64,000 bases of DNA. Origin: an uncultured bacterium. Lineage in GTDB: Bacteria; Cyanobacteriota; Vampirovibrionia; Gastranaerophilales; Gastranaerophilaceae. The first letter of the stretch is position 1; each line of letters starts with the position of its first letter. Where the stretch lies: the NCBI GenBank assembly GCA_949283255.1, contig CASDRS010000005.1:98623-162622 (forward strand). The letters run 5' to 3'. Below the pieces are notes generated by a model, which did no database searches, was not told the origin of the DNA, and worked only from the letters and a program-made list of their open reading frames with translations. Positions 48,935 through 57,753 of this stretch are shown one piece after another. Made by a program: the position numbers and the translations under genes.

Positions 48935-51388
48935 TTAGCTTTTTACTTCAGTCTTGACAGGTTTGTCAGCTTTAAGTTCTACCTTTGGCTTAACTTCTTC
49001 TTTTGCCTTTGTGTCCTCTTTAGGTTTAACCTCTTCTGACGATTTAACGTTTTCAGCAGGTTTAACTTCTTCTTTCTGCTTTACATCGTATGATTTGATA
49101 GAACGTTTACCTGTCAATCTCTGCATAAATGTATAGTATCCTTTCAAGAATCCTGTAGCGTTATCTTGTTTTTCTTCAGCTGCAAGAAGTTCATTTCTTG
49201 TATGAGCTCCAACAGGAACACCTACAGATTTTCTTGTTAACCATTCACCCAATGTCGTATTAGTCAATGTAATCCAACTCATACCGAATAGAGATTTGTT
49301 ATACTGACTTCTGAATGTACTGTTGAATAAGTCAATCAACAATGTCTGGTAGAACAATCTTGATCCTTCTTGTACAAATCTTTCTTTAAACTTAGTCTGT
49401 GCACCCTCTACATCATTACCGTTTGACTTCAACATAACCATGTTATAGTTATCTGTCATCAAGAACCATAATGTTGCAGCAGTTGCGGCAGTTTTTGCAA
49501 GATTTGAAAGCTCTGCGTTTGATACATTTGACATAGTATCGGCGTTGAATGCTTTTAACAAGTTATCTGATACATAATCGTGGAATTTCTTAGGATCGAA
49601 ATTACATTTTAGAGCTTGTTTACCGATATTATCGACACTCTTTGCCAAAGCCTCAACATCACCTACACGACATAAGAATTTCTTTTCAATTTCAGTTAAA
49701 TCAGCCGGTGATTTCTTCTTAAGAGTTGAAATAAATGTCTCAATATTGTTTACAAAATCTTCATTTAATTTCAAATCTTTCTGCATATTGCTTGCAATAA
49801 CTTCTATAGTTTTCTTGTCACTTATAGGCATTTTTACAAGCTTAGGCTGTTTTGTAAATGATTTTATTGCCTTGTCAACAAGTCTGTAAGGAAGTGTAAC
49901 CGTATTCCAAGCAAACTTGAACGGTGCAATTACAAAGTTTACAAAAGGCTTAATCTTTCTATCTCTTGCTCCAAGACTGATTGTACCGTCAGCGTTTCTT
50001 GCATAACCGGCTACTCTCATATAATCTTCTGCAAGATCAGTAGCCTTTCCGACATTCTCATCAGCTACACTAAATCCTGTTTCTTTCAATCTTTGTACAA
50101 TTTTATCAAATGTAGCTCCGTCAATTTTATATTCAGGAGTTGATGTCAACTTGTTGTATAGATTCTTGAACGGCTTGAATGCAGCATTAATGCCGTTATC
50201 AATTACACTGATTTTTCTTAAACCCTTTACGGCAAACCCTGCAGCAATAACTCCAGCTGAAGCCTTTAACAAAGTATCTAATGACAACAGAGGTTTTTGT
50301 TGTTTTTTATTATCAACATTTTGATTATTGTTATTTGCCTTGAATGACGTATCAGGTTTTATGTTCTTTTCAGGAGCATTATTCTTTTCGTTTTCAGCAC
50401 GAGCCTCTTCCGGAGTCAATCGTTTAATATGTTTACCGTTTGCCAAACGTGAGAATGACTCTGTAAATAATGCAGTCAAACCTGTTGTAAGCATTATACC
50501 CAAATTTGAATTGTTCATTAATTTTTGGAGTGCTCCAAACGTAATCAAGGTTATATAAGCATTTATACCGATACGGCTAAGTTCTTGTCTAAACCTTACT
50601 TTCTTTTCATGTTCTGCCTTATCCTTATCATCATCCATCATTCTTGATAAGTTGTAAGCATCATTCGCAAGGAATATTGCAGGAGGAATACCTGAAACAA
50701 TTCTGTTTAATGAACGTTCGTGTTTTGTATCATAATTTCCTGTTTTAGGATCGAACATTTTCATTTTTTGTTGGAACATTGCAGACTGAATTTCTTCAGC
50801 AGTCTTGCCCTCTTTAAGAAGCTTTGCTCTTGTTTCTGCCAAACCTCTTAAAGCACTGATTTGAGCTTCAATTTTTGATTCGGCACGAAGCTTCTTCAAA
50901 GATTTTGAATTATAAACATTCTGCGCCCAATTTTCAAAAGGTTTAATCTTTCCAATTAAACTTACTGTTCCGTTTAAAATATCCGTCGGAAGATTTCTTA
51001 AAACAAGTCCATCTCCTATTAAATGAGGGATGGACTTTTTATGGAAAACAATTTCTTGAGTATTAGGATCAATATGAAACATCTTTTTCGCTAAAGGAAC
51101 TTGAGAGTTAGCGACGTGATTATAAAGATCCTCGCCCATATGTCCAAGATTCTTCTGTAAAAAGTCCAACAATTCGCCTTTTAAATATTTATTTCCTTTG
51201 TTGGCTTGTGTATATAAAAAAGAACCTTTAAATGATAAATCGTTTTGATTATTATTTAAAGGTCCCTTATTATTTAAACTGTTAATTTGAGATACGGATT
51301 CCGAATGAAGAGAAGACAACTTCGGAGACGATAATCCGACCTCTTTTCGCTTTGGCACTGTTAAAAATTCGGTTTTACCTACTAGCAT
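48935..51388 (-). CDS. Large membrane-associated hypothetical protein with FxG motif, 817 aa
   Basis: No family recognised. The start at 51388 follows GGAAGG. After a Ser/Asn-rich N-terminus comes NDLSFKGSF, the FxG motif shared with other proteins here. Several moderately hydrophobic helices occur (around 295-325, 375-390 and 655-670) separated by charged segments. The C-terminus (about 760-817) is a Lys/Glu/Val/Pro repeat (KEEVKPxExxK) and probably disordered. It is one of the largest genes in the window and has no obvious operon partners. Function unknown. Confidence 0.7.
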   Translation of the reverse strand: MLVGKTEFLTVPKRKEVGLSSPKLSSLHSESVSQINSLNNKGPLNNNQNDLSFKGSFLYTQANKGNKYLKGELLDFLQKNLGHMGEDLYNHVANSQVPLAKKMFHIDPNTQEIVFHKKSIPHLIGDGLVLRNLPTDILNGTVSLIGKIKPFENWAQNVYNSKSLKKLRAESKIEAQISALRGLAETRAKLLKEGKTAEEIQSAMFQQKMKMFDPKTGNYDTKHERSLNRIVSGIPPAIFLANDAYNLSRMMDDDKDKAEHEKKVRFRQELSRIGINAYITLITFGALQKLMNNSNLGIMLTTGLTALFTESFSRLANGKHIKRLTPEEARAENEKNNAPEKNIKPDTSFKANNNNQNVDNKKQQKPLLSLDTLLKASAGVIAAGFAVKGLRKISVIDNGINAAFKPFKNLYNKLTSTPEYKIDGATFDKIVQRLKETGFSVADENVGKATDLAEDYMRVAGYARNADGTISLGARDRKIKPFVNFVIAPFKFAWNTVTLPYRLVDKAIKSFTKQPKLVKMPISDKKTIEVIASNMQKDLKLNEDFVNNIETFISTLKKKSPADLTEIEKKFLCRVGDVEALAKSVDNIGKQALKCNFDPKKFHDYVSDNLLKAFNADTMSNVSNAELSNLAKTAATAATLWFLMTDNYNMVMLKSNGNDVEGAQTKFKERFVQEGSRLFYQTLLIDLFNSTFRSQYNKSLFGMSWITLTNTTLGEWLTRKSVGVPVGAHTRNELLAAEEKQDNATGFLKGYYTFMQRLTGKRSIKSYDVKQKEEVKPAENVKSSEEVKPKEDTKAKEEVKPKVELKADKPVKTEVKS

Positions 51389-51512
51389 TTCTTTTTCCTT
51401 CCCGTTGAATATTCTTAACCGAATACAAAAATTGCGCAACCCCATGATATAAAAAAATTTACAGTATTTAACATAAGCAATTTTTACACACAAAATGTTT
51501 TATTATAAATGT

Positions 51513-51794
51513 ATGAATGGTGTAAATAGTGTTCCAAATAACAATAATATGATTAGTTATAAAGCTGCAAACCTTGGTGTGTTGGCAGCTCCAGACAGTA
51601 TTGGAAAAGTTCAACTGTATTCTGATGCAGAAGCAGAAAAACTTTATAAAGAAATGTCCAATGACATTTACACAAAGCAATCTAAAGTCTCACCAGGCAA
51701 ATCATATAAAACACCAAAACCTGTATACTACATTGGTGGAGCTGCAGTACTGACGTTTTTATGGACTGTTTGCAAAAAATTAATTAAGAAATAA
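51513..51794 (+). CDS. Small tail-anchored hypothetical protein, 93 aa
   Basis: No family recognised. Soluble N-terminal part with ISYKAANLG, then a single C-terminal transmembrane segment (YYIGGAAVLTFLWTVC) followed by KKLIKK, a tail-anchor arrangement. The start at 51513 is the second in-frame ATG; ribosome-site support is weak. It overlaps the convergent pdxA gene by 11 bp. Confidence 0.55.
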   Translation: MNGVNSVPNNNNMISYKAANLGVLAAPDSIGKVQLYSDAEAEKLYKEMSNDIYTKQSKVSPGKSYKTPKPVYYIGGAAVLTFLWTVCKKLIKK

Positions 51795-52701
51795 CAGCTT
51801 TTATTGCAGAAATCATTCCGCGGGGATTTGCAATATTTTTTCCTGCAATATCAAATGCTGTACCGTGACCTGGAGAAGTTCTTATAATATCAAGCCCTAT
51901 TGTCATATTGACGGTCTTATCTCCAGCAACAGTCTTTATTGGGATTAAGCCTTGATCATGATATGCCGCAATATAGCAATCATAAGGTGGTTTTTGATTA
52001 CTAAAATATGCTTGAGCTGCTTTTACAAACAAGGTATCTGAAGGTAGCGGATTTGTAATAGAAACTCCCTCTTGCAAAAGCTCTTTAACTGCAGGACACA
52101 TTATATCCCGCTCTTCCGTTCCGAGAATTCCATCCTCTCCTGCATGAGGATTTAATCCGCATAAGGCAAATTTTGGATTTTTAATATTCAATCCGTTTTC
52201 AAAAAACTCTTTCAAATCCCTTGCCTTTTTAATTATCATTTCTTTTGTAAGCACAACATCCTTTAAGGCGCAATGACGGGTTAACAGCAGAACTCTAAAA
52301 TCTCCTGCAACAAATAACATCTCAGCATGCTGATTTCCGTGAGACAAATAATGTTCCAAAACCTCAGTTTGACCGTTATAAAAATGACCCGCCATGTGCA
52401 TAGCATTTTTTGCTGTCGGAGCCGTAACTATAGCCTTTGGTTTTATTTCGCAAGCTTTTTTTAAAGCCTGAAATGAAAATTCACCACACTCAGCACAAAC
52501 TTTACCGGGCTCAATCTTACCCTCAAAAGGGATTTCTATAACTTCATACTCTTTGTCCAAGCGACCATAGAAATCAAGGATTTTTTTATTAGAAATTATT
52601 AAGACATCATCCGGGCTTACACCTAAATCATTTAACGCCTTAATCGTAATTTCTGCCCCAATTCCATTTGGGTCCCCTGTTGTAATAGCAATTTTATTCA
52701 T
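51784..52701 (-). CDS. pdxA: PdxA-family dehydrogenase (4-hydroxythreonine-4-P or 4-P-threonate/erythronate type)
   Basis: NAD-dependent beta-hydroxyacid oxidative decarboxylase of the PdxA family: TTGDPNGIGAEI at the N-terminus, TAPTAKNAMHMAGH, the metal-binding His in LLTRHCALKDV, AYHDQGLIPIK and the C-terminal SPGHGTAFDIAGK. About 305 aa, normal. The start at 52701 overlaps the upstream kinase stop; the family start MNKIAITTGDPNG supports it. Because the upstream gene is a DUF1537 acid-sugar kinase, the enzyme may be PdxA2, acting on 4-phospho-D-threonate or 4-phospho-erythronate, rather than in pyridoxal phosphate synthesis. Confidence 0.88.
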   Translation of the reverse strand: MNKIAITTGDPNGIGAEITIKALNDLGVSPDDVLIISNKKILDFYGRLDKEYEVIEIPFEGKIEPGKVCAECGEFSFQALKKACEIKPKAIVTAPTAKNAMHMAGHFYNGQTEVLEHYLSHGNQHAEMLFVAGDFRVLLLTRHCALKDVVLTKEMIIKKARDLKEFFENGLNIKNPKFALCGLNPHAGEDGILGTEERDIMCPAVKELLQEGVSITNPLPSDTLFVKAAQAYFSNQKPPYDCYIAAYHDQGLIPIKTVAGDKTVNMTIGLDIIRTSPGHGTAFDIAGKNIANPRGMISAIKAVIS

Positions 52702-54004
52702 GATTTTCAAAATATTTTAATATATCAACCAGCGTACTTGCACTGCCAAGATTACCGGACTTAGTAACTATCCACTGTGCATTATGATCCAAGCTGAGGG
52801 CAATTGCAGGCGCAACTTCATCAATCAATTGCAACTGAGTTGCTCCAATGGCTTTACAGCACTTGTAAGAAGTTTCACCGCCAATTAATATTAAAATTAA
52901 CTGTTTCTGCTCGGTAACACGTCTTGTCAACTCTGCCAAGAAGTCTGTTATCATGTATGCTAGCTTATCCTTTGTGAGCTCAGCTTCCAAACTGTCATCA
53001 GAAAAACCGTCAAACTCTTTCACAACATCAGATGTATGAATAAGCACAATATTTTTCTGGCCCAAATTATTTACAACACGCTGAACCAAGTCATCTTGCA
53101 CCCCGCCCAAAACAGTCTTCAAATCAAGACCTACGATTAAAGTGTTTTCATCAAAATCATCAGACTGCTCAAGATTTCTAATCTGATTAGCCGTAATCTC
53201 CGTAGCACTGCCGGAAATAATCAGTTTCGGAAGCTCAGGAATAGTCTGAGTAACATTGTGAGGTTTTAAATCTGCAAACCACAAATCACTCAAAACTCTA
53301 GCTGTTGCAGCCGTTCCTGCAGGCAAAATCCTATATTCAGATTTATCCATTGCCAACAAAACTTGCTCTATATCTGTTGTAGACACAGCATCTATTATAA
53401 TGAGCTTCTTTCCTTCCTCAATCAGCTTGTTCAAATTCTGCAAAATAGGTCCAGCACCCTTCATAACAGTACTCAATTCAAGAGAACCTATCAAATGTTC
53501 CCATTTTTTGCCAACCTGAGACTTAAACAGTGTAGGCAAATGTGATTCAAATATAGGCGAATAAGGATCTCTTGCCATCTCTGTGCACTCAATCGGAACA
53601 CCCTTTAATAGGTGATATCCTCCGACTGTTACACGGCCTTCCATCGGGAACGCAGGAATTACAATACTCGCATCCCAACCAAGAACTTCCAACATCCCTA
53701 ATACTTCTACCGCAATATTTCCTCTTACCGTTGAATCTATCTTCTTGAAAAAATAATCAGGATTAAATTTAGACATCATAAACTGTGTCGCATATTTAAT
53801 TTTTTCATACGATTCAAGCGGAGTTATATTTCTGGATTCCGTTGAAATTGCCCAAGTCTGAGTACCTTTTAAATTCAAGCACTCAGCATCTTCGCTCAAC
53901 AAAATTTGAGTTCCCGCACCATGTAAATGAAATTGTAACGCTGTATCGTTTGCCCCTGTTAAATCATCGGCAATTATCGCAGCTACATTAGAACTTATTA
54001 TCAT
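52694..54004 (-). CDS. Four-carbon acid-sugar kinase family protein (DUF1537)
   Basis: A 436-aa member of the OtnK/DtnK kinase family, which phosphorylates D-threonate, L-threonate or erythronate at C4. Motifs: IADDLTGANDTAL at the N-terminus, KKIDSTVRGN, PAFPMEGR, YHLLKGVPI and the ATP site GGETSYKCCKA near residue 380. It overlaps ssb by 4 bp (ATGA) and the downstream pdxA by 8 bp, giving a fully coupled ssb-kinase-pdxA operon. Kinase plus PdxA2 is an established acid-sugar catabolic unit. The final aldolase-type gene of that route is not here. Confidence 0.87.
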   Translation of the reverse strand: MIISSNVAAIIADDLTGANDTALQFHLHGAGTQILLSEDAECLNLKGTQTWAISTESRNITPLESYEKIKYATQFMMSKFNPDYFFKKIDSTVRGNIAVEVLGMLEVLGWDASIVIPAFPMEGRVTVGGYHLLKGVPIECTEMARDPYSPIFESHLPTLFKSQVGKKWEHLIGSLELSTVMKGAGPILQNLNKLIEEGKKLIIIDAVSTTDIEQVLLAMDKSEYRILPAGTAATARVLSDLWFADLKPHNVTQTIPELPKLIISGSATEITANQIRNLEQSDDFDENTLIVGLDLKTVLGGVQDDLVQRVVNNLGQKNIVLIHTSDVVKEFDGFSDDSLEAELTKDKLAYMITDFLAELTRRVTEQKQLILILIGGETSYKCCKAIGATQLQLIDEVAPAIALSLDHNAQWIVTKSGNLGSASTLVDILKYFENHE

Positions 54005-54336
54005 AAAACTTCCGCATCTCTTTTTGAGCCAAGCAACCTTATCCCTGTAGCTACAACCAAAAATCTTTCTCTATCTCCGCCGGATGCCTTATCTGTCCAT
54101 TTATCCTGCTGAATTCTTCCATCTACAGCTACCTGAATTCCTTTTTTTACATATTCTCCGGCAAATTCAGCCTGCTTGTCCCATACATCTACATTAAACC
54201 AATCAGTTACTTCTGATTTTGTCTTTGAATCCCATCTGTTTACCGCAACAGAAAAACTCGCCTTGACTTTTCCTGATTCAAAGTACTTTATTTCCGCATC
54301 TCGTCCTACTCGTCCTACTAGTACAACTGTATTCAT
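54001..54336 (-). CDS. ssb: Single-stranded DNA-binding protein, short form
   Basis: OB-fold SSB: MNTVVLVGRVGRDAEIKY, then FSVAVNRW...TDWFNVDVWDKQAEFAGEYVKKG and VDGRIQQDKW. The whole protein is 111 aa and ends LGSKRDAEVL, so it lacks the disordered linker and acidic DDDIPF-like tip that recruits repair proteins. It could be a second, specialised SSB, with the canonical one elsewhere. AAAGAGG precedes the ATG. Promoter of the three-gene operon is expected just upstream. Confidence 0.9.
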   Translation of the reverse strand: MNTVVLVGRVGRDAEIKYFESGKVKASFSVAVNRWDSKTKSEVTDWFNVDVWDKQAEFAGEYVKKGIQVAVDGRIQQDKWTDKASGGDRERFLVVATGIRLLGSKRDAEVL

Positions 54337-54423
54337 CTAAACCTCTTTCCTGATAATATCTTAGAACATGTTACAATAAAAACAAAATCCTGATATACTT
54401 ATTTAACAAATATTAACCTTACA

Positions 54424-54457
54424 CAAAAAAAATTCCCATTTATAACGGGAACTTTTT
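54424..54457 (-). terminator. Terminator of the 88-aa gene
   Basis: GTTCCCG/TGGGAA hairpin on the minus strand followed by eight T, between the 88-aa gene and ssb. Confidence 0.75.
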
Positions 54458-54516
54458 TAATTTCCTTATCCTATTTCCTTAACGATTCATCCTTTTTCTT
54501 TTTCGCTTTTTCCTTA

Positions 54517-54783
54517 TTATCCAACGACTTTTGATACAAAGTTTGTTATTTCAAAAAATGTATCTTTTACAAATTCCTTTGCTAATGTTGATACCGGTCT
54601 GTTTTCTATGCAATCAAATACATAATAAATCGGATCTTTTGAATTGTTAAAACGCATTCTTTTATCTCTTTTATCTAAATAACAATAATCTTCAATACTA
54701 AAACCTGCAGTCTTTCTCTTGTTACCAGGTCTCTTTCTTGTTAATGAACCAAATTGATTACCGCTTTTTGGATTTGCTATCAT
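54517..54783 (-). CDS. Small basic hypothetical protein, 88 aa
   Basis: No family recognised. The N-terminal 30 residues are basic (RKRPGNKRK), with SGNQFGSL near the start resembling the FxG-type motif. The remainder is mixed alpha/beta. AGAGAGAAGAGAG upstream of the ATG offers only a loose ribosome site. Flanked by terminators on both sides. Confidence 0.55.
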   Translation of the reverse strand: MIANPKSGNQFGSLTRKRPGNKRKTAGFSIEDYCYLDKRDKRMRFNNSKDPIYYVFDCIENRPVSTLAKEFVKDTFFEITNFVSKVVG

Positions 54784-54924
54784 ACTCTCTTCTCTCTCTT
54801 TGTTATCACTTACATATATATAAAGTATATCGTTCTAAAAAAATTGCCTTTTTCTTGTTTCTTATGTAAAGTTATGTAACACGGGAAGAAAATACCCATT
54901 TTGCAAGGCTCACGAGAAATACAA

Positions 54925-54959
54925 AAAAGAGCCCGAGAGAATATTCTCGGACTCTTTTA
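54925..54959 (-). terminator. Terminator of the rplK-rplA operon
   Basis: AAAAGAGTCCGAGA and TCTCGGGCTCTTTT pair with one mismatch on the minus strand, followed by T-rich sequence, 16 bp after the rplA stop. Confidence 0.88.
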
Positions 54960-54974
54960 TATATCTTATCAGAA

Positions 54975-55703
54975 TTAACCAGCGATCAATTCTTTTACTT
55001 CAGCTGCAAATACTTTAGGATCTAATTTCAAACCAGGTCCCATAGTTGTTGCAAGATAAACAGACTTAACGAAAGTACCTTTAGCTGATGCAGGTTTTGC
55101 TCTCAAAATTGCATCTGCTAATGTAGCATAGTTCTTAATCAAGTCTTCTTCACTGAATTCAGCCTTACCGATAGGGCAGTGAATCATACCTTGCTTGTCA
55201 GCACGGAATTCAACTTTACCAGCTTTAGCATCTTTTACAGCTTTAGCAACATCCATTGTAACAGTACCTGTCTTAGGGTTTGGCATCAAGCCTTTAGGTC
55301 CCAAAACACGACCTAATTTACCTAACATACCCATACAATCAGGAGTTGCAATCAATGTATCGAATTCAAACCAGCCGCCTGAAATCTTATCAATAATTTC
55401 TTCAGCTCCTGCATAATCTGCTCCGGCTTCTTTAGCTTCTGTAGCCTTAGGTCCTTTTGCGATTACACAAACTCTAACAGTCTTACCTAAACCTGCAGGT
55501 AATACAACTGTTGAACGAATTTGCTGATCTGCCTGTCTTACATCGATACCTAATCTCATATGACATTCTACTGTTTCATTGAATTTAGATAGTTCTTTTG
55601 ATATTTCTTTTAATTTTTTAATACAATCAACTGCAGTTGCCGGTTGAGTGAAATCAGCCAACATTTCCTGCATTTTTCTTTGTTTTTTAGTTAATTTTGC
55701 CAT
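54975..55703 (-). CDS. rplA: 50S ribosomal protein L1
   Basis: L1 forms the mobile stalk at the ribosomal E site. The 242-aa sequence shows the family blocks [42 protein letters not shown] and [14 protein letters not shown]1 often autoregulates its operon by binding a leader that mimics its rRNA site; I did not identify that structure. GAAAGG precedes the ATG. Last gene of the secE-nusG-rplK-rplA cluster; rplJ/rplL are not directly downstream, where the terminator lies. Confidence 0.97.
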   Translation of the reverse strand: MAKLTKKQRKMQEMLADFTQPATAVDCIKKLKEISKELSKFNETVECHMRLGIDVRQADQQIRSTVVLPAGLGKTVRVCVIAKGPKATEAKEAGADYAGAEEIIDKISGGWFEFDTLIATPDCMGMLGKLGRVLGPKGLMPNPKTGTVTMDVAKAVKDAKAGKVEFRADKQGMIHCPIGKAEFSEEDLIKNYATLADAILRAKPASAKGTFVKSVYLATTMGPGLKLDPKVFAAEVKELIAG

Positions 55704-55766
55704 TTTTATTTAATCCTTTCGTGGTATTAGCGGAAGTTAACTTATTTGCTAACTGTCCTTCCATCC

Positions 55767-56192
55767 TTAATCTTTTACTGTAACACCCATTGCTCTACAA
55801 GAACCAGCAATCATTTTAACTGCAGCTTCCATAGTTGTTGCATTCAAATCATTCATCTTGATTTTTGCAATTTCTTCTAACTGAGCTCTGGTAATTTCAG
55901 CAACTTTATCTTTATTCGGAACAGCAGAACCCTTAGAAAGATTCAACGCTTTCTTAATCAACACCGGTGCTGGTGGTGATTTGATTACGAATGAAAAACT
56001 TCTATCTTCGTAAACATCAATAATTACAGGGATGATGTATCCTGCTTGTGATTCTGTCTTAGCATTGAATTGCTTACAGAAGTCCATGATGTTTACACCG
56101 TGTTGACCTAATGCTGGACCAACTGGAGGTGATGGATTTGCTTTTCCGGCTTCGATTTGAAGCTTAATTTTTCCTACTACTTTTTTTGCCAT
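55767..56192 (-). CDS. rplK: 50S ribosomal protein L11
   Basis: L11 binds the GTPase-associated region of 23S rRNA. At 141 aa it carries [35 protein letters not shown], the proline-rich thiostrepton-site segment, and the C-terminal RNA-binding [17 protein letters not shown] lies eight bases before the ATG. Between nusG and rplA in the canonical order. Confidence 0.97.
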   Translation of the reverse strand: MAKKVVGKIKLQIEAGKANPSPPVGPALGQHGVNIMDFCKQFNAKTESQAGYIIPVIIDVYEDRSFSFVIKSPPAPVLIKKALNLSKGSAVPNKDKVAEITRAQLEEIAKIKMNDLNATTMEAAVKMIAGSCRAMGVTVKD

Positions 56193-56261
56193 TTTTTTCT
56201 CCTTTTGTGGTAATAACGGTTTTTACCGCCTCGGTAAAAATCCTTCCACGTTTTTGTACTA

Positions 56262-56900
56262 TTATAATTTATTTATTTGCTTATATTCCAACTCAACCGG
56301 TGTTTCACGACCAAAGATTGAAACATTTGCACGTAATTTAGATTTGTCAGGATATACTTCGATAATATCCGCAATAAAGTCTGCGAATGGCCCTGATACA
56401 ATTCTAACTTTATCACCTGCTTTAACATCAAGTTCAATTTTTTGTGATTGTGATGTTGAGCGGTGAAGAATCTTTTTAATTTCACTATCCTTAGCAGGGA
56501 TAGGACGTTTTGCGGAACCTACAAATTTTGTAACACCTGCAGTGTGTCTTACAACATACCAGCTATCTTCGTCCATTATCATTTCTACTAATACATAGCC
56601 TGGAAATATTTTTTCTTCACGTTCCTGTTTTTTACCACCCTTGATTTGAGTTACGGTTTTTTGAGGAACTTCTATACGGAAGATTTTTTCGCCCATGTTC
56701 ATATATTCTATACGTTTTTCAAGATTTACTTTTACCTTGTTTTCGTGACCTGAATATGTGTGAACTATATACCAACGTTTTTGGTTATTCTTAGCTTTTT
56801 TTGCTTCTTCCTGAGCTTGAACTTCTGCCTCAGCTGCTTGTTGTTCAGCCAATTTATCTTCGTTCAATTCTTCTTCCATTGATTTTTCTTTTTTAGTCAT
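56262..56900 (-). CDS. nusG: Transcription antitermination factor NusG
   Basis: NusG binds RNA polymerase through its NGN domain (RWYIVHTYSGHENKVKVNL to YVVRHTAGVTKFVG) and ribosomes or Rho through the KOW domain (KAGDKVRIVSGPFADFIADI). The 212-aa form has an acidic Ala/Glu/Gln-rich N-terminal extension of about 40 residues, longer than in E. coli. AAAGGTGG precedes the ATG. Cotranscribed with secE. Confidence 0.96.
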   Translation of the reverse strand: MTKKEKSMEEELNEDKLAEQQAAEAEVQAQEEAKKAKNNQKRWYIVHTYSGHENKVKVNLEKRIEYMNMGEKIFRIEVPQKTVTQIKGGKKQEREEKIFPGYVLVEMIMDEDSWYVVRHTAGVTKFVGSAKRPIPAKDSEIKKILHRSTSQSQKIELDVKAGDKVRIVSGPFADFIADIIEVYPDKSKLRANVSIFGRETPVELEYKQINKL

Positions 56901-56938
56901 AAGCCACCTTTATATTTTCTTTTTATTTAATCCGGTTA

Positions 56939-57142
56939 TTACTTGATTAAGCCAAGTACAGCTTTAAATATAATGTCCATTAAATATACCGCAACAGTAA
57001 AAACAAAAACTATCGCAATTACAAAAACCGTTTCGGTTATTACTTGACGCTGCTCAGGCCAATTTATCTTGCCCCATTCGGAACGTACACCGCGAAAGTA
57101 TGTTTTTATTGATTCTAAAAATGCGTTAAATGTATTGTCCAT
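56939..57142 (-). CDS. secE: Preprotein translocase subunit SecE
   Basis: Single-spanning SecE of 66-67 aa: a short amphipathic N-terminal segment with GVRSEWGKINWPEQRQVITET, then one transmembrane helix (VFVIAIVFVFTVAVYLMDIIF). It clamps SecY in the translocon. The start is 57142, after AAAGGAAAT. A longer frame upstream is the translated tRNA-Trp gene and is not part of SecE. Confidence 0.95.
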   Translation of the reverse strand: MDNTFNAFLESIKTYFRGVRSEWGKINWPEQRQVITETVFVIAIVFVFTVAVYLMDIIFKAVLGLIK

Positions 57143-57168
57143 TTTATTTCCTTTGACTTTTTTTAAAT

Positions 57169-57241
57169 CGCGCCCTGAAGGACTCGAACCCTCGACATCC
57201 GGTTTTGGAGACCGACGTTCTACCAACTGAACTAAGGACGC
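57169..57241 (-). tRNA. tRNA-Trp (anticodon CCA)
   Basis: Minus-strand cloverleaf: acceptor GCGTCCT with AGGGCGC, D arm GTTC/GAAC, anticodon loop CTCCAAA and T loop TTCGAGT. The 3' CCA is not encoded. It sits 26 bp upstream of secE, within the rpmG-trnW-secE-nusG-rplK-rplA string, the order common in bacteria. Confidence 0.95.
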
Positions 57242-57277
57242 TTATCTGGGAGGTTATCCCAGGTAACTTTTGTTATA

Positions 57278-57445
57278 CTACTTAGTTTCCTTGTGTGTAG
57301 TATGTTTCTTACAAGTTGGGCAATATTTGCTCAATTCTAGTCTTTCTTTTACATTTTTCTTGTTCTTTACTGTTGTGTAATTTCTTTCCTTACAATCTTC
57401 GCAAGCAAGAACTACCATTCTGTCATTTTTACCTTTGATACCCAT
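57278..57445 (-). CDS. rpmG: 50S ribosomal protein L33, zinc-binding form
   Basis: A 55-aa protein with paired CxxC motifs CEDC and CPTC, the C-plus version of L33 that binds zinc. [16 protein letters not shown] is typical. The start at 57445 follows AAAGGAAG; an extension to 57526 is not conserved. First gene of the tRNA-Trp/secE/nusG/L11/L1 transcript. In some bacteria a second, Cys-free L33 paralogue is used under zinc limitation. Confidence 0.95.
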   Translation of the reverse strand: MGIKGKNDRMVVLACEDCKERNYTTVKNKKNVKERLELSKYCPTCKKHTTHKETK

Positions 57446-57552
57446 TTTATTCTTCCTTTTTGTATTTAATTGTGAATTATATTTTAGGCGCTTACGCTTA
57501 TATAGTGCCTGTTTTAGCCTTTTCAAAGCTTCAAAAAGCTTTGCTTTTTAAA

Positions 57553-57579
57553 ATAGAATGTGAATTTAACACATTCTAT
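57553..57579. promoter_or_regulatory. Inverted repeat in the rpmG leader
   Basis: ATAGAATGTG and CACATTCTAT form a perfect 10-bp stem around AATTTAA, about 110 bp upstream of rpmG in the divergent region. On the minus strand it precedes a second hairpin AAAGCTT/AAGCTTT (57523-57540). Position suits a leader attenuator or operator of the ribosomal operon. No T-run follows, so it is not an ordinary terminator. The rest of 57446-57753 holds the divergent promoters and nothing else I recognise. Confidence 0.5.
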
Positions 57580-57691
57580 AAAAATCGGCTTATGCTCCTA
57601 TACTATATCAAATATTTTTAAAATGCAAATAATTGTTAAAAAACTATAAGTAAGGACCAGAGAATATTTTATTTCTACATAAAACATATTA

Positions 57692-57721
57692 TTGACATAT
57701 AGATCCATAAACTTGTACAAT
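57692..57721 (+). promoter_or_regulatory. Sigma-70 promoter of the DPGTG/methyltransferase/sulfatase operon
   Basis: TTGACA at 57692-57697, an 18-bp spacer and TACAAT at 57716-57721, so transcription should start near 57728. AGGAG at 57738-57742 is the ribosome site for the first gene. Confidence 0.8.
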
Positions 57722-57753
57722 AAACTTACGTTGTATGAGGAGATTATTTCATT

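Noticed and set aside
57143..57226. N-terminal extension of SecE to 57226
   Set aside because: The extra residues (VERRSPKPDVEGSSPSG type) are the translation of the tRNA-Trp gene; the real start at 57142 has a ribosome site and family support.
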